This document shows positions 46,841 through 55,982 of a stretch of DNA of 64,000 nt, one piece after another. The stretch comes from Myroides odoratimimus (GTDB lineage: Bacteria > Bacteroidota > Bacteroidia > Flavobacteriales > Flavobacteriaceae). The DNA is taken from NCBI RefSeq assembly GCF_001485415.1, contig NZ_BCMQ01000015.1, forward strand, positions 25,315 through 89,314, in the 5' to 3' direction. A program made the position numbers and the translations under genes. Each line of letters starts with the position of its first letter. Positions within the stretch are counted from its first letter, which is position 1. Below the pieces are notes generated by a model. That model was given only the letters and a program-made list of their open reading frames with translations. It was not told where the DNA came from and did not search any database.

Positions 46841-46967
46841 TACATTTGATATTTATATTTATTTTGAATTGGAATCAAGTAATTTTACCTCACATAGTTC
46901 ATTATTGTTGTTTTAAGATTAACTCAACACTTAGAAGGTGATCCGAAAGATCACCTTCTTTTTTTTG
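46841..46967 (+). ncRNA. Candidate small RNA with orphan terminator
   Basis: A -7-like TACATTTG (46841-46848) is followed ~85 bases later by a strong terminator, with no gene between. A transcript of ~110 nt is inferred. The -33 box is weak, and no Rfam family was recognised by eye. Confidence 0.3.
46933..46967 (+). terminator. Strong orphan terminator
   Basis: AGAAGGTGATC (46933-46943), loop CGAAA, GATCACCTTCT (46949-46959), then eight T. It lies more than 400 bases beyond the nearest + strand gene. Confidence 0.85.
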
Positions 46968-47019
46968 TATCCAGAGTGTTCTTATAGTAAAGAGTTATAC
47001 GGTATTTAATTGGTATGAG

Positions 47020-47072
47020 TTCGTAGTGAGTCCGTAGTGAGTCCGTTATTTTGGATGTTTTAACGGAGTCAC
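47020..47072. repeat. Short tandem and inverted repeat GAGTCCGTAGT
   Basis: The 11-base unit GAGTCCGTAGT-like sequence occurs about 2.5 times in tandem (47019-47046). GTGAGTCCGTTA (47037-47048) pairs with TAACGGAGTCAC (47061-47072) at 11 of 12 positions. Confidence 0.45.
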
Positions 47073-47256
47073 GAAGGATGGATATTAGATTTAGTATTGA
47101 AATATGTCAAAGCAAGTAGAATTGGGAGTACAACAAGAGTAAAATCTACTTACAGTTGATTAGATAAATCCAACATTGTAAATAAGGTAATAGGTGTATT
47201 TAAACTATATATCAGAGTAATAATTAATCGATTATGTTTAAATAATAGAAGAGAAC

Positions 47257-47967
47257 TTATTCCTTTAATAATTGACCTAATACCAATTTTTTATAAGTCT
47301 CTCCTATAGGGATGATGGCCTTATCTATATATAGTCTATTGCGCTCTATAGTATCTAAGTGTTGTTTGTTGATAATAAAGGATTTATGTACACGGATAAA
47401 TTGATGACTAGGTAGTTTATCTTCCATCTCCTTTAAAGTGCATAGCGTGATAAGACGTTCATTCACTAGATGTAATACCAAATAATCTTTTAACCCTTCT
47501 ATGTACTTTAAATCATTAAAGAGTACTTTGATATGCTTACCATCTGTTTTGATAAATAAGTGATTCTCTTGATCTATTTTTGGAGGAGTTGTCACTATAT
47601 TATTTTGCTGTATAATGGGAGAAGCCTTCTGTATACTTTTAAAAAAACGCTCATAGGTAATCGGTTTTAATAGATAATCGATTACATTATGCTCATACCC
47701 TTCTAATGCATATTGGTTATACGCTGAGGTGATGATGAAGTAAGCCTTTCTCCCCAGTAGATTCATGATTTGCAGTCCTGTTAGTTCAGGCATTTGTATA
47801 TCGATGAAGCACAAGTCTACGTCTAGTTGTTGTAATTCAGTTAAAGCTGTTAATGCAGAGGTAGAACTTCCTACTAGCTCTAGCTGAGGAGACTTCTGTA
47901 CATAATCGCTTAGTAAGGCTACCGCTAAGGGTTCGTCATCTAGTATATAGCATCGGATAGGATTCAT
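47257..47967 (-). CDS. LytTR-family response regulator
   Basis: A 236-residue two-component response regulator. The receiver domain (1-120) has acidic pocket Asp10/Asp11, phospho-acceptor Asp56 in CFIDIQMPELTG, and a lysine in YLLKPITYERF. The C-terminal LytTR DNA-binding domain (~140-236) has IKVLFNDLKYIEGLKDYLVLH and FIRVHKSFIINKQHL. Its start overlaps the kinase stop by four bases, so the two form an operon. Targets unknown. Confidence 0.92.
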   Translation of the reverse strand: MNPIRCYILDDEPLAVALLSDYVQKSPQLELVGSSTSALTALTELQQLDVDLCFIDIQMPELTGLQIMNLLGRKAYFIITSAYNQYALEGYEHNVIDYLLKPITYERFFKSIQKASPIIQQNNIVTTPPKIDQENHLFIKTDGKHIKVLFNDLKYIEGLKDYLVLHLVNERLITLCTLKEMEDKLPSHQFIRVHKSFIINKQHLDTIERNRLYIDKAIIPIGETYKKLVLGQLLKE

Positions 47968-49004
47968 AATTCAATGGATAGTTGGCAAGTAAAGATATTC
48001 GCTTCTTCTGTAATTTTCAAAGTATGTTTATTCTGAAATTGTAAATCTAAGCGTTTGTGGATATTGGCTAGACCTATTCCACTAGTCTTATCCTTGTTAT
48101 AATTGTTAGTCCTGTTTTGAGTATGTATTTCAAGTAGGTTATTATGCTGTTTAATCGCAATTGTAAAAGGATGTTCTTGATCTGTTAATATTCCATGTTT
48201 AAAACCATTCTCTATGAAAGGAAGTAACAATAAAGGAGGAATGAGTAGACTAGGATTTTCTATATCTATGTCTAGGATGATATGTGTTTGTCCTGCGATA
48301 CGCATTTTCTCTAGGTCAATGAAGTCCTGTATATAGTTGATTTCTTTTTGAAGTTCTATATGATCTGTATCCGTTTCATAAGTCATATACCTCATGAGTT
48401 GACTTAGTTTATCTATAGCAGGGAGCGCCTGTTCAGACTTCTGATAGACTAAAGAATAGATATTGTTTAGTGTATTAAAGACGAAATGAGGATTTATCTG
48501 TGATTTTAAAAAGCGCAATTCTACTTCATTTTTTTCTTGTTTTATAATTTGATTTAATTGTAGACTTCGAATCAAATAGATGATAATAAAAGTGATAGTA
48601 GAAGAAAGAATAGGAATTAGACTAAAGTATAAGTTGTCAAAGATGTAAAATAATACTGGAGTACCAGGGTAATAATTCTGTACGCCCCATATCCACAATA
48701 TGACGCCTTGTTCTATAAAAGCTCTTATTACCAAGAAAAAGAGATAAGAAGATAGCCATCCTAGAAAAACTTTTTTCCAAGTGAACGACTTCATCACTTG
48801 AGGCATAATGTAAAGGTAATGAAAGTAAAAAACGCTAACGAAGATGATAGCAGTGGTATTATTTAGAATAGAGAAATCAGTAAATCTAATTAAATATGGA
48901 GCATTATAATCTAAGTGAACATAGTAAATATAGATGATGAATAGCCATAAGAGTAAGTGTAATTTTCTTTCTTTTTGGATGGATAAAACCTCTACTGTCT
49001 TCAT
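47964..49004 (-). CDS. LytS/YehU-type sensor histidine kinase
   Basis: A 346-residue membrane kinase. Four hydrophobic segments lie in the first ~160 residues, with no large periplasmic domain. The His_kinase (PF06580-type) box LRFLKSQINPHFVFNTLNNIY carries the phospho-accepting His (~203). A HATPase-like end includes PPLLLLPFIENGFKHG (N box) and SGIGLANIHKRLDL (G box). Its partner is the LytTR regulator immediately downstream. The signal is unknown. Confidence 0.92.
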   Translation of the reverse strand: MKTVEVLSIQKERKLHLLLWLFIIYIYYVHLDYNAPYLIRFTDFSILNNTTAIIFVSVFYFHYLYIMPQVMKSFTWKKVFLGWLSSYLFFLVIRAFIEQGVILWIWGVQNYYPGTPVLFYIFDNLYFSLIPILSSTITFIIIYLIRSLQLNQIIKQEKNEVELRFLKSQINPHFVFNTLNNIYSLVYQKSEQALPAIDKLSQLMRYMTYETDTDHIELQKEINYIQDFIDLEKMRIAGQTHIILDIDIENPSLLIPPLLLLPFIENGFKHGILTDQEHPFTIAIKQHNNLLEIHTQNRTNNYNKDKTSGIGLANIHKRLDLQFQNKHTLKITEEANIFTCQLSIEL

Positions 49005-49154
49005 AAGTATTGTTTTTTGTAAAGCTATTAAAACTTAGTTTTTAAATAAAGAGCGTTCATCGGATAAAATAGAGTGTTGGTCGAAAAAGTAAAAAGAGAA
49101 AGCGCTTACTATTTCATCTTTGTCCTATAATCAAAAGAATATTTAAAGAAGTTT

Positions 49155-49250
49155 AAGGAAACTGGAAATTGGAAATAGGGAAGTCGGGAGAATACACGTT
49201 ACGACATCACCAAAAAACAAAAAAATAGAACTATAAAAAAACAAACAATT
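49155..49250 (+). repeat. Mosaic intergenic module E
   Basis: GGAAACTGGAAATTGGAAATAGGG, then AGTCGGGAGAATACACG (also at 40014 as AGTCAGGAGAATACACG), then an ACATCACCAAAAAAC tract ending at the start codon of the next gene. Confidence 0.6.
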
Positions 49251-50078
49251 ATGAGAACTAAATTATTCAGTTTATTTGCGATGTGTTTAATGGGAGGGCA
49301 AATAGCCAATGCTCAAGTAAACGATAATCTAAAATCAGAACACCCTATCCCAGTACTGAATATGGGAACGTTTCACATGGGGTATACATCTGATGCGAGT
49401 ACTACAGAGTTCGATGAACACAATTCCAAAAACAAGGAGATGATACACGAGGTAGCTAGAGCTTTAGCGGCCTTTAAACCAACTGTGATTATCGTAGAGC
49501 AATTACCAGAATCTAACGAGAGTTTAAACAAGTCTTATCAGGAGTACTTGACAAATCCCAATAAGGTATTTAAAAACCCTAATGAAATAACTTTATTAGC
49601 TTTTGAATTAGGACGATTAACTAATGTAGATAAACTATATGGTATAGATTATTCTGAAGGATATAACTATATGATAGCACAGAAAGTAGGAAGATACAAT
49701 GATAAGCAATTATATGATGATTATATGGCGGCTTGTTTTAAAGTATTAGATGAAGGAGAAAAAAAGATGAGGGATGTGAAGCAAATGCTTTACTTCAATA
49801 ATAAAAAAGAGGTATTCGATGCTTTGATTAATCTGAATGCTGATATGCTGACTCATGTGTCTTCTCCAGGCAAGTCTGAAGGAGCTGATGAAGGAGCTAA
49901 ATTCTATCACCGTAACTTAGTGATGTATTCTAACCTAAACCAAATACCACTGACGAAAGATGATCGTGTATTTATATTAATGGGGGGAACGCATACTGCA
50001 TTCTTTAATATGTGGTTAGAACGCAGCCCTAAGTATGAGTTAGTAAACACACTAGACTACCTAGAGAAGTTTAAGTAA
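49251..50078 (+). CDS. DUF5694-family exported protein
   Basis: A 275-residue protein with a signal peptide (residues 1-22, ending ANAQ). The mature part matches the DUF5694 family: VLNMGTFHMGYTSD, VIIVEQLPESNE, and a C-terminal ILMGGTHTAFFN. Histidine, glutamate and GG-T-H positions resemble the TraB/haem-binding-like fold, but no enzymatic role is established. Exported to the periplasm. It is a single gene between two repeat modules. Confidence 0.7.
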   Translation: MRTKLFSLFAMCLMGGQIANAQVNDNLKSEHPIPVLNMGTFHMGYTSDASTTEFDEHNSKNKEMIHEVARALAAFKPTVIIVEQLPESNESLNKSYQEYLTNPNKVFKNPNEITLLAFELGRLTNVDKLYGIDYSEGYNYMIAQKVGRYNDKQLYDDYMAACFKVLDEGEKKMRDVKQMLYFNNKKEVFDALINLNADMLTHVSSPGKSEGADEGAKFYHRNLVMYSNLNQIPLTKDDRVFILMGGTHTAFFNMWLERSPKYELVNTLDYLEKFK

Positions 50079-50345
50079 TTAGTTAAGAGTTTTGTACATC
50101 CGTCACATCATGTAGAGACGATTACTATGCGTGTCACAGGAAACAGGAAACAGGGAACGGGAAACAGGGAAACAGGGAACGGAAAACATGGAACGGGAAA
50201 CAGGGAACAGAAAATAGGAAAGTCGGGAGAGTTTGCGCAAGGAGGAACATCTGTCACATCATGTAGAGACGCATTATTATGCGTGTCACGGAAAACAGGG
50301 AACGGGGAACAGAAAACAGCGATTTCACACCTTCACACCTTCACA
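50079..50345 (+). repeat. Mosaic intergenic module F
   Basis: Two copies of a segment starting ACATCATGTAGAGACG and running into ATGCGTGTCAC (about 50105-50137 and 50257-50289), with ~90 bases of GGGAACGGGAAACAGG-type repeat between them, and AAAGTCGGGAGAGTTTGCGCAAGG. Frames through it give MRVTGNRKQGTG-like peptides also found before ilvB; they are not genes. Confidence 0.75.
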
Positions 50346-50381
50346 AAATTAGGCTACTTAGAGCAATCTGAGTGGTAATAA

Positions 50382-50410
50382 AAAAGCCCTCAATGATGAT
50401 GAGGGCTTTT
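50382..50410. terminator. Bidirectional terminator at lipid-operon end
   Basis: AAAAGCCCTCA / TGAGGGCTTTT with a seven-base loop, six bases from the - strand stop codon. Confidence 0.8.
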
Positions 50411-50415
50411 GTTAT

Positions 50416-52122
50416 TTATGATTTGACAATCTTACCTACGGATACTGTGAATATACCATAGTTATCGATTAACATATTCTGTTTAAATACGCTGTTATAA
50501 ACGAATAGTTTATCAAGTTCATACTGAGAACGACGACGCATTACCCAGTCTGTATCTCTGTGACTCTTTAGTACAAAGGCAATTGTTTTTAACTGTGGGT
50601 GCCATGGCTGTCCTGTGTACACAATCACGCTGTTGTTAGTCGCTATACTACTTATTCCTTTGATGGTATTGCAAATCATATCGTTATCATCAAATAATTC
50701 AAAAATACCTGAAATGATAGTAATATTTGGCTCAAAGTTGAATAGCGGATAAGTGTTTAGATCAAAACAATCATAGTTCGTAAAACGAATACCAGTTAGA
50801 TTGTGCTGTTTGATATAAGCTTCTCCGACTTCAATATTCGAACGTTTAAAGTCATTGACTACTATTTCTGCATCAGGGTATTTTGCTTTGATGTCGAATA
50901 AATAATTACCAGTACCTCCCGCTACGTCTAGTATCTTGATAGGTTTTCCTTGTTCTTGTAACAGCGTTATCTGTTTGTCTATTTGTTGTAATAGATGAAC
51001 TTTTCGTTGGCGAATACCTGCCCATCCGATAGCGTTAAGGTAGTTCTTATCCATTATTTTACCGAAGCCTAACTTCCCTTGAGGAGTGTTTTTATACACA
51101 TAGTCAAGAGAGATACCAGAGTCAAAACCATATAACAGTCCTAATCGCATTCCTTCTGATAGAGGACCTATTATACCTAATAGTTTCTTCTGGATTTTAT
51201 AAGATAGCAATTCGACAGATGGCAATAGACCAAATAACATTTGGTAGTACTCATCAGTAGTAAACTTATCCGCTTTTAGGTTGATTTTTACTTTAGGAGC
51301 AGCGAAGCTCTTCTCCATAAACTTAGCAATGTCTTTATACACTTGTTCACGTCCTTTTTCAAATAAGATACCGTGGAAGCTGTCTTTAAGTGTTTTAAAC
51401 TCTCTTAGGTCACTGCTTAGATTGTGAAAGAAGCGTTGTTGCCATTTGTTCTTGACTACGTAATCTTTCCCAGCTGAGAAGACAATCGTAGGTACAGTAA
51501 TAGCCGCTGCATCATCTACAATGCGTTTTCCTGCATCCAATAAGTCTACAAGCATACGCCCATTGATAAACTTCGTGATTAACGGGTCGCTATCGTAAGC
51601 TACTTGTTGATCTTTTTCATGAGTTAATACCTTAGACTTTACATAGCTTGTCACAATCATATCTGGTTTAAACTTAGTACCCAGTGCTATCATTTCTTTA
51701 GCCAAAGGAACGTATAGTTTAATAGAGAATGCTGGAGCAAGTAATGCCATACCTGCGATAGGAACAGCGTAATCGTGTACCCAAGCACTTGCTATAACCC
51801 CAGCAATACTATTGGCTACTACGAAAGTGTCGTGATAGTGTATCTGATAGGTATGGTTTAGGTAATGAGCGAAGGCATCTAGGTCTCGCACATAGTCCAT
51901 AAAGTTAGGAGATACTTCCTGTTCTGTATATCCATGCCCTCTAAAGTCAAAACTAAATACGTTATAATTAGCAAATGGAGCACTCTGTGCAAACTCTGCT
52001 AAACGAGCAGAATGCTCATGTCCACGATGTAGGACAATCATTGTTTTTTGTCCTTCTTTGTAACTCCAAGCTCTATAAAATATAGCTGCATTATCAAAGC
52101 TAGTGAATGTTCCTTCTATCAT
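50416..52122 (-). CDS. Alpha/beta-hydrolase fused to SAM methyltransferase (YnbC-like)
   Basis: A 568-residue two-domain protein. Residues ~1-280 are an alpha/beta hydrolase with HRGHEHSARLAEF (oxyanion region), a nucleophile-elbow-like VVANSIAGVIAS (Ser ~108), and a late DSFHGILFE supplying the histidine. Residues ~330-568 are a class-I methyltransferase with the SAM loop ILDVAGGTGNYLFDI (~400). This fusion and its neighbours match E. coli YnbC in the ynbABCD cluster. Last gene of the operon, 23 bases after the phosphatase gene. Acting on a lipid head group or acyl ester is an inference. Confidence 0.8.
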   Translation of the reverse strand: MIEGTFTSFDNAAIFYRAWSYKEGQKTMIVLHRGHEHSARLAEFAQSAPFANYNVFSFDFRGHGYTEQEVSPNFMDYVRDLDAFAHYLNHTYQIHYHDTFVVANSIAGVIASAWVHDYAVPIAGMALLAPAFSIKLYVPLAKEMIALGTKFKPDMIVTSYVKSKVLTHEKDQQVAYDSDPLITKFINGRMLVDLLDAGKRIVDDAAAITVPTIVFSAGKDYVVKNKWQQRFFHNLSSDLREFKTLKDSFHGILFEKGREQVYKDIAKFMEKSFAAPKVKINLKADKFTTDEYYQMLFGLLPSVELLSYKIQKKLLGIIGPLSEGMRLGLLYGFDSGISLDYVYKNTPQGKLGFGKIMDKNYLNAIGWAGIRQRKVHLLQQIDKQITLLQEQGKPIKILDVAGGTGNYLFDIKAKYPDAEIVVNDFKRSNIEVGEAYIKQHNLTGIRFTNYDCFDLNTYPLFNFEPNITIISGIFELFDDNDMICNTIKGISSIATNNSVIVYTGQPWHPQLKTIAFVLKSHRDTDWVMRRRSQYELDKLFVYNSVFKQNMLIDNYGIFTVSVGKIVKS

Positions 52123-52145
52123 ATATTAGTGTTTTTTATAGCAAT

Positions 52146-53435
52146 TTATAATTTAAAGATAGCGTTTTGATTAATAGATTGTATATATGCCTGCGCATCT
52201 TTTTGTGTGCAACCTGTATAATAAGCGTAAACTAAAGCCGCTATAGTCATGCTTCTAGACAGTCCCATAGCGCAGTGTATATAGATTACAGTATTGTTTT
52301 TTTTGTTTTGATACGCGTTAATAATATGTGTTACGATATGCTGAATATATTCTTGATTGGCCTGTCCTACATCTAAAAGCGGATAAAAGTGATAGGCAGA
52401 ATGATGTAATAAATAACTGTTCTCCTTCATCTCAGCAGATAGGTCATAGGTTATTACTTCACTTGAATCAAAATGAGCTGAAGCTTCTTTAGAAGAAAGT
52501 AAAGATCCGATATAGAGCTGAGGGATCATCTCCTTGACCTCTACTGGGTAATAGACTTTGTTTAGTCTTCTCAGGATATAATAAGTTGTAATATAAGGCA
52601 GTAGAACAAGGTATTTCCACAAGTTAATTTGTCCTTGTTTATCTTTGATGAAATAAATGTTATTCTGTATATAAGCAATGCCAATATAGATAAGGTTAGT
52701 CGCTATCCAAAGCAATAAAATAGAGGTATAGCACTCAAGTGAATAACAAGCAACACCCAATAACATAGTCGCTAAAACAAAGTATATCAATCCTTTTTTT
52801 ATATTGAGGTATAGGGCTTTCTCTTTGTTTGGTAGAAAGATAAAAGTACCTAAACAAACTAGAATGGCTGTGATCAAATCAATGGTGTGATGTTGATAGA
52901 CAAATAGTGTAGAGAGCGCTACTAGGGCAAGCCAGATATGTAAGAAGACTTTGGTAAATACCTTAAATCTTCTAGTGTGTTCTACAACAGTCATAAACAC
53001 AACTGCATAGGCTACATGTAGTGATGGAGCTTGATTATAATGGGTATCCCATGTCGTGATAAAGTCAAAAAGGGGGATAAACAAAGCCACTGTATGCAAA
53101 GGTCTCTCTACTGTAAACTGAATAGGGAATACAATAAACCCAATAAAGGCGATTATAGTGACTGCTAACATACGCTTAGTCAGTAATCTCAATTGATAAA
53201 TAGAATCTACCCAATAAAAAACGAGTAAGAAGAATAGTCCACTAGTACTATAGGGAATAATCATCCACTCTATAAATGGGATATAGGGATCTATCGCTAA
53301 GGTCACAGACCAATCCAATGCTCTATATACAGCGTAATACTGTGCTGCCATATATAAAATAATGAAGACAGCATAACAGAGTAGCATTGTTTTGGTTCGT
53401 TGTTTAAAAGTAGGAGTTATTTCTTCTTTTGCCAT
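52146..53435 (-). CDS. PAP2 phosphatase fused to dual-specificity phosphatase (YnbD-like)
   Basis: A 429-residue membrane protein. The N-terminal half has several membrane segments and PAP2 motifs (APSLHVAYAVV, YQHHTIDLITAI). The C-terminal ~130 residues form a soluble cysteine phosphatase with P-loop HCAMGLSRS (His387, Cys388, Arg394). The fusion is characteristic of YnbD. It probably dephosphorylates a lipid phosphate or phosphatidyl-polyol phosphate made by the operon's transferase (inference). The start overlaps the SDR stop by 19 bases. Confidence 0.85.
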   Translation of the reverse strand: MAKEEITPTFKQRTKTMLLCYAVFIILYMAAQYYAVYRALDWSVTLAIDPYIPFIEWMIIPYSTSGLFFLLVFYWVDSIYQLRLLTKRMLAVTIIAFIGFIVFPIQFTVERPLHTVALFIPLFDFITTWDTHYNQAPSLHVAYAVVFMTVVEHTRRFKVFTKVFLHIWLALVALSTLFVYQHHTIDLITAILVCLGTFIFLPNKEKALYLNIKKGLIYFVLATMLLGVACYSLECYTSILLLWIATNLIYIGIAYIQNNIYFIKDKQGQINLWKYLVLLPYITTYYILRRLNKVYYPVEVKEMIPQLYIGSLLSSKEASAHFDSSEVITYDLSAEMKENSYLLHHSAYHFYPLLDVGQANQEYIQHIVTHIINAYQNKKNNTVIYIHCAMGLSRSMTIAALVYAYYTGCTQKDAQAYIQSINQNAIFKL

Positions 53436-54172
53436 TTTGCTTTTTTGTGCATAATACGTTGTAATATTCCTTTAGGGAATAGCTGTAAACAGCGAATTAG
53501 TCGATACATCTTTTTAGGAAAGACTATCAGTTCTTTGCCTTGTGTAATATCAGTATAGATGATATCAGCTGCTTCTGTAGGAGTGATAACATATTGTTTT
53601 TTAGACAAATCATCACTATTGAGTTCTAGTAGTCTAGGTGTAGCGACATAACCAGGGTGCACACTGATGACTTTAATCCCTTTATCTCTATAGGCGCGTT
53701 GATACGCTTTGGTAAGTGCTACTACTGCTTGCTTACACCTTGTGTAGATTGTTGCTTCATTATAGTCTAAAAAGGTTGATATCGAAGCGATACAGACAAT
53801 AGTTCCTCCGTTGTCCTGCATACAGTCTCTCGCTACTTCTAATGCATTTAGGGTTGCTTTGATATTATTGTCTATCATGGCATTGGTATCTTCCCATGAG
53901 ATATGCTCTAAGGCACTATCCGTATAATTACCTGCTCCTGCTATCAGTATATCAAGCTTAGTTTGACTAAATGTGTTTATAACATCTCGTAGTTGAGGTA
54001 GGTCTGTTGCATCTACTGTATAGACAGTTAGATTAGGATGTACAGAGAAGTCATGTCCTTCTTTGTGAGGATTTCGACTGCCAATACCTACACGATAGCC
54101 CTCTTGTAAATAACGCTGAGCTAATGCCCATCCTATACCTGATGTACCTCCTGTGATAAAGACATTTTTCAT
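53417..54172 (-). CDS. SDR-family oxidoreductase
   Basis: A 251-residue short-chain dehydrogenase/reductase. The NAD(P)-binding motif is TGGTSGIG (residues 7-14), the catalytic Tyr and Lys are in YTRCK, and the catalytic serine is in CIASIST. Overlaps the patatin-like gene by four bases and the phosphatase gene by 19, so it is an integral part of the lipid operon although absent from E. coli ynbABCD. Reduction of a lipid or head-group precursor is inferred. Confidence 0.88.
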   Translation of the reverse strand: MKNVFITGGTSGIGWALAQRYLQEGYRVGIGSRNPHKEGHDFSVHPNLTVYTVDATDLPQLRDVINTFSQTKLDILIAGAGNYTDSALEHISWEDTNAMIDNNIKATLNALEVARDCMQDNGGTIVCIASISTFLDYNEATIYTRCKQAVVALTKAYQRAYRDKGIKVISVHPGYVATPRLLELNSDDLSKKQYVITPTEAADIIYTDITQGKELIVFPKKMYRLIRCLQLFPKGILQRIMHKKAKWQKKK

Positions 54173-55203
54173 TGTTTTAATGCATTAAGGACTACTTGAT
54201 ATCCATAGTCAAATTGTCTAAATATCTGTTCTTTACAGTCTTCTTTAGAAATGGGTAATTGTATTTCTAAAGCAAACTTTCTCCAATTAATCTTACGGCT
54301 TAGATAGCCCCCAGAGAGTTTTTGTCTCATATCACTGGTGTCTAATCTATTGGCTGTGATAGCTGCTGCTTGTTGAAGTCGTTCATTCCCACTGTAGCCA
54401 AATACAGCTCTTACTAAGCCTTCTTCCATGGCTGAATAAGGAGCTTTGTGTTCTAGCCATATTTCGTTACCTAATGTAGTGGCTAGTTCAAAAGGGATAA
54501 GGTCTATCGCTCCTCCCAAATACTGTTTGCCTCTATACTGAGCAGGTGCCATATAGAACATATCAGAGGTACTAATACGCATCGCTCTTAAAGATTCTAC
54601 CCCTAGAAGTAATTCCGTATCTCTCTCTACTGCACTATTTGTGTCAAATTTATATTGATCAATATATTGATATAATGAATCAAGAGGAACATTAGCAGTA
54701 GGAATGAGTATTTTCTTAAAGGCTTTCTCGCCCTTTCTCTTTTTGTTCACTCGATTAGGTGTATATAATATCTCAGAACCAAGGGTAATGACCTCTGGCG
54801 CATCAGTATGTGTAGTTAGTAGAGAAGGGAATTTCTCATCTAGGTTTTGAGGCTGATCAACAAAATACTTGCTAAACAGGTCTAATAGATAGGGAGCATT
54901 CTCTTTTTTCTTACTGTGCTTGATACAGTAGTACGGAAGGCGGTCTAGTCTCGTCTGATTAGTCAAAAAGGTATTCATCGCAGCAGTCAGAAATTCGTCT
55001 GACGCTAGATATTCTTTAATGGCCGCGGGTGTATTAAAGGTGCGTATAATCGATGTAGAGATAGTCGCTCCACAGGTTGAGATGATCAAGTCAGGTCGAA
55101 TATTGTGTTCGACCATCGCGACATACATACCACAGTACATCACAAAGCGACTTCCGCCACCAGAGAACACCGCTACGCGATTATAAGGTTTTATTTGATC
55201 CAT
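54169..55203 (-). CDS. Patatin-like protein with altered catalytic motifs
   Basis: A 344-residue patatin-fold protein. The glycine-rich oxyanion loop is present (VAVFSGGGSRFVMYCGMY). The usual G-x-S-x-G elbow reads ISTCGAT, with Thr where serine is expected, and the usual D-G-G/A of the second catalytic site reads LGGAIDLIP. Both catalytic residues therefore seem replaced or displaced, suggesting a non-hydrolytic, lipid-binding or acyl-transfer role, or an altered alignment. It overlaps cdsA-like and SDR genes on either side. Confidence 0.7.
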   Translation of the reverse strand: MDQIKPYNRVAVFSGGGSRFVMYCGMYVAMVEHNIRPDLIISTCGATISTSIIRTFNTPAAIKEYLASDEFLTAAMNTFLTNQTRLDRLPYYCIKHSKKKENAPYLLDLFSKYFVDQPQNLDEKFPSLLTTHTDAPEVITLGSEILYTPNRVNKKRKGEKAFKKILIPTANVPLDSLYQYIDQYKFDTNSAVERDTELLLGVESLRAMRISTSDMFYMAPAQYRGKQYLGGAIDLIPFELATTLGNEIWLEHKAPYSAMEEGLVRAVFGYSGNERLQQAAAITANRLDTSDMRQKLSGGYLSRKINWRKFALEIQLPISKEDCKEQIFRQFDYGYQVVLNALKQ

Positions 55204-55982
55204 AACATGACAATATAAAATAGGGGAGTGGTGTATAATAAACTATCTACACGGTCTAGTAGTCCTCCATGTCCAGGAAGGAGTGTACCTGTGTCTTTGA
55301 CATTTGCTCTTCGTTTGACTAAGGAGAAGGTTAGGTCTCCTAAAAAACCTAAAACACTCAATGCCATCGCCAGTAGAATAGTCTTTAGCGTAATGGCTTC
55401 CCCGAATAGTAAATAGTACATCAGGTTAAATATACCTGTAGTCATCACAATACCACCTATAACGCCTTCTAGTGTTTTATTTGGGCTGATATGAGGAGTT
55501 ATCTTAGTCTTGCCAAATAGTTTGCCAGCCATATATTGACTCACATCGTTTAGCTCCATTGGGACAACTAATAGAATGAGATATTTATAACCTTCTTTTG
55601 CCAATCCGATATAGAATAATATCGCAGTAGATAGCAGGTAAATGGTCATGATCACTAAGAAGAAAGCATAGTTTCTATATTTTAGGTATATACCAGCAGA
55701 AACAATCATACTTAAGCCAAGTATAGTAAGTAAACTCTCTTCAATAGGTAGCAGTAATAAACAAATAGTGATAATCAAGGTAGTCAATACAGCTACTCCT
55801 AACTTTAGGGATCCTATAGGGATGGCAAAAGTAAATAACTCTAGTTGTCCCCAATAGATTAGGAACATAATGAACATTAATAAACTCAACGGATGTAGTA
55901 GCGCTAGGCCAAACACTACAACGATATAACACCATGTCCTAACGCGTAGGGGTACATCTGCAAACTTTCCTTCCTTTGTCAT
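55191..55982 (-). CDS. CDP-diglyceride synthase-like protein (CdsA/YnbB family)
   Basis: A 263-residue integral membrane cytidylyltransferase with about eight hydrophobic segments. The CdsA signature is at the C-terminus: FSLVKRRANVKDTGTLLPGH followed by GGLLDRVDS. The family makes CDP-diacylglycerol from phosphatidic acid and CTP. It is directly preceded by the CDP-alcohol phosphatidyltransferase that would use its product. This is probably a second, pathway-specific copy rather than the housekeeping cdsA (inference from YnbB-like context). Confidence 0.88.
   Translation of the reverse strand: MTKEGKFADVPLRVRTWCYIVVVFGLALLHPLSLLMFIMFLIYWGQLELFTFAIPIGSLKLGVAVLTTLIITICLLLLPIEESLLTILGLSMIVSAGIYLKYRNYAFFLVIMTIYLLSTAILFYIGLAKEGYKYLILLVVPMELNDVSQYMAGKLFGKTKITPHISPNKTLEGVIGGIVMTTGIFNLMYYLLFGEAITLKTILLAMALSVLGFLGDLTFSLVKRRANVKDTGTLLPGHGGLLDRVDSLLYTTPLFYIVMLWIK

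Noticed and set aside
50127..50378. 83-codon open frame
   Set aside because: Repeat-derived; the same peptide start occurs before ilvB and the frame runs into the terminator.
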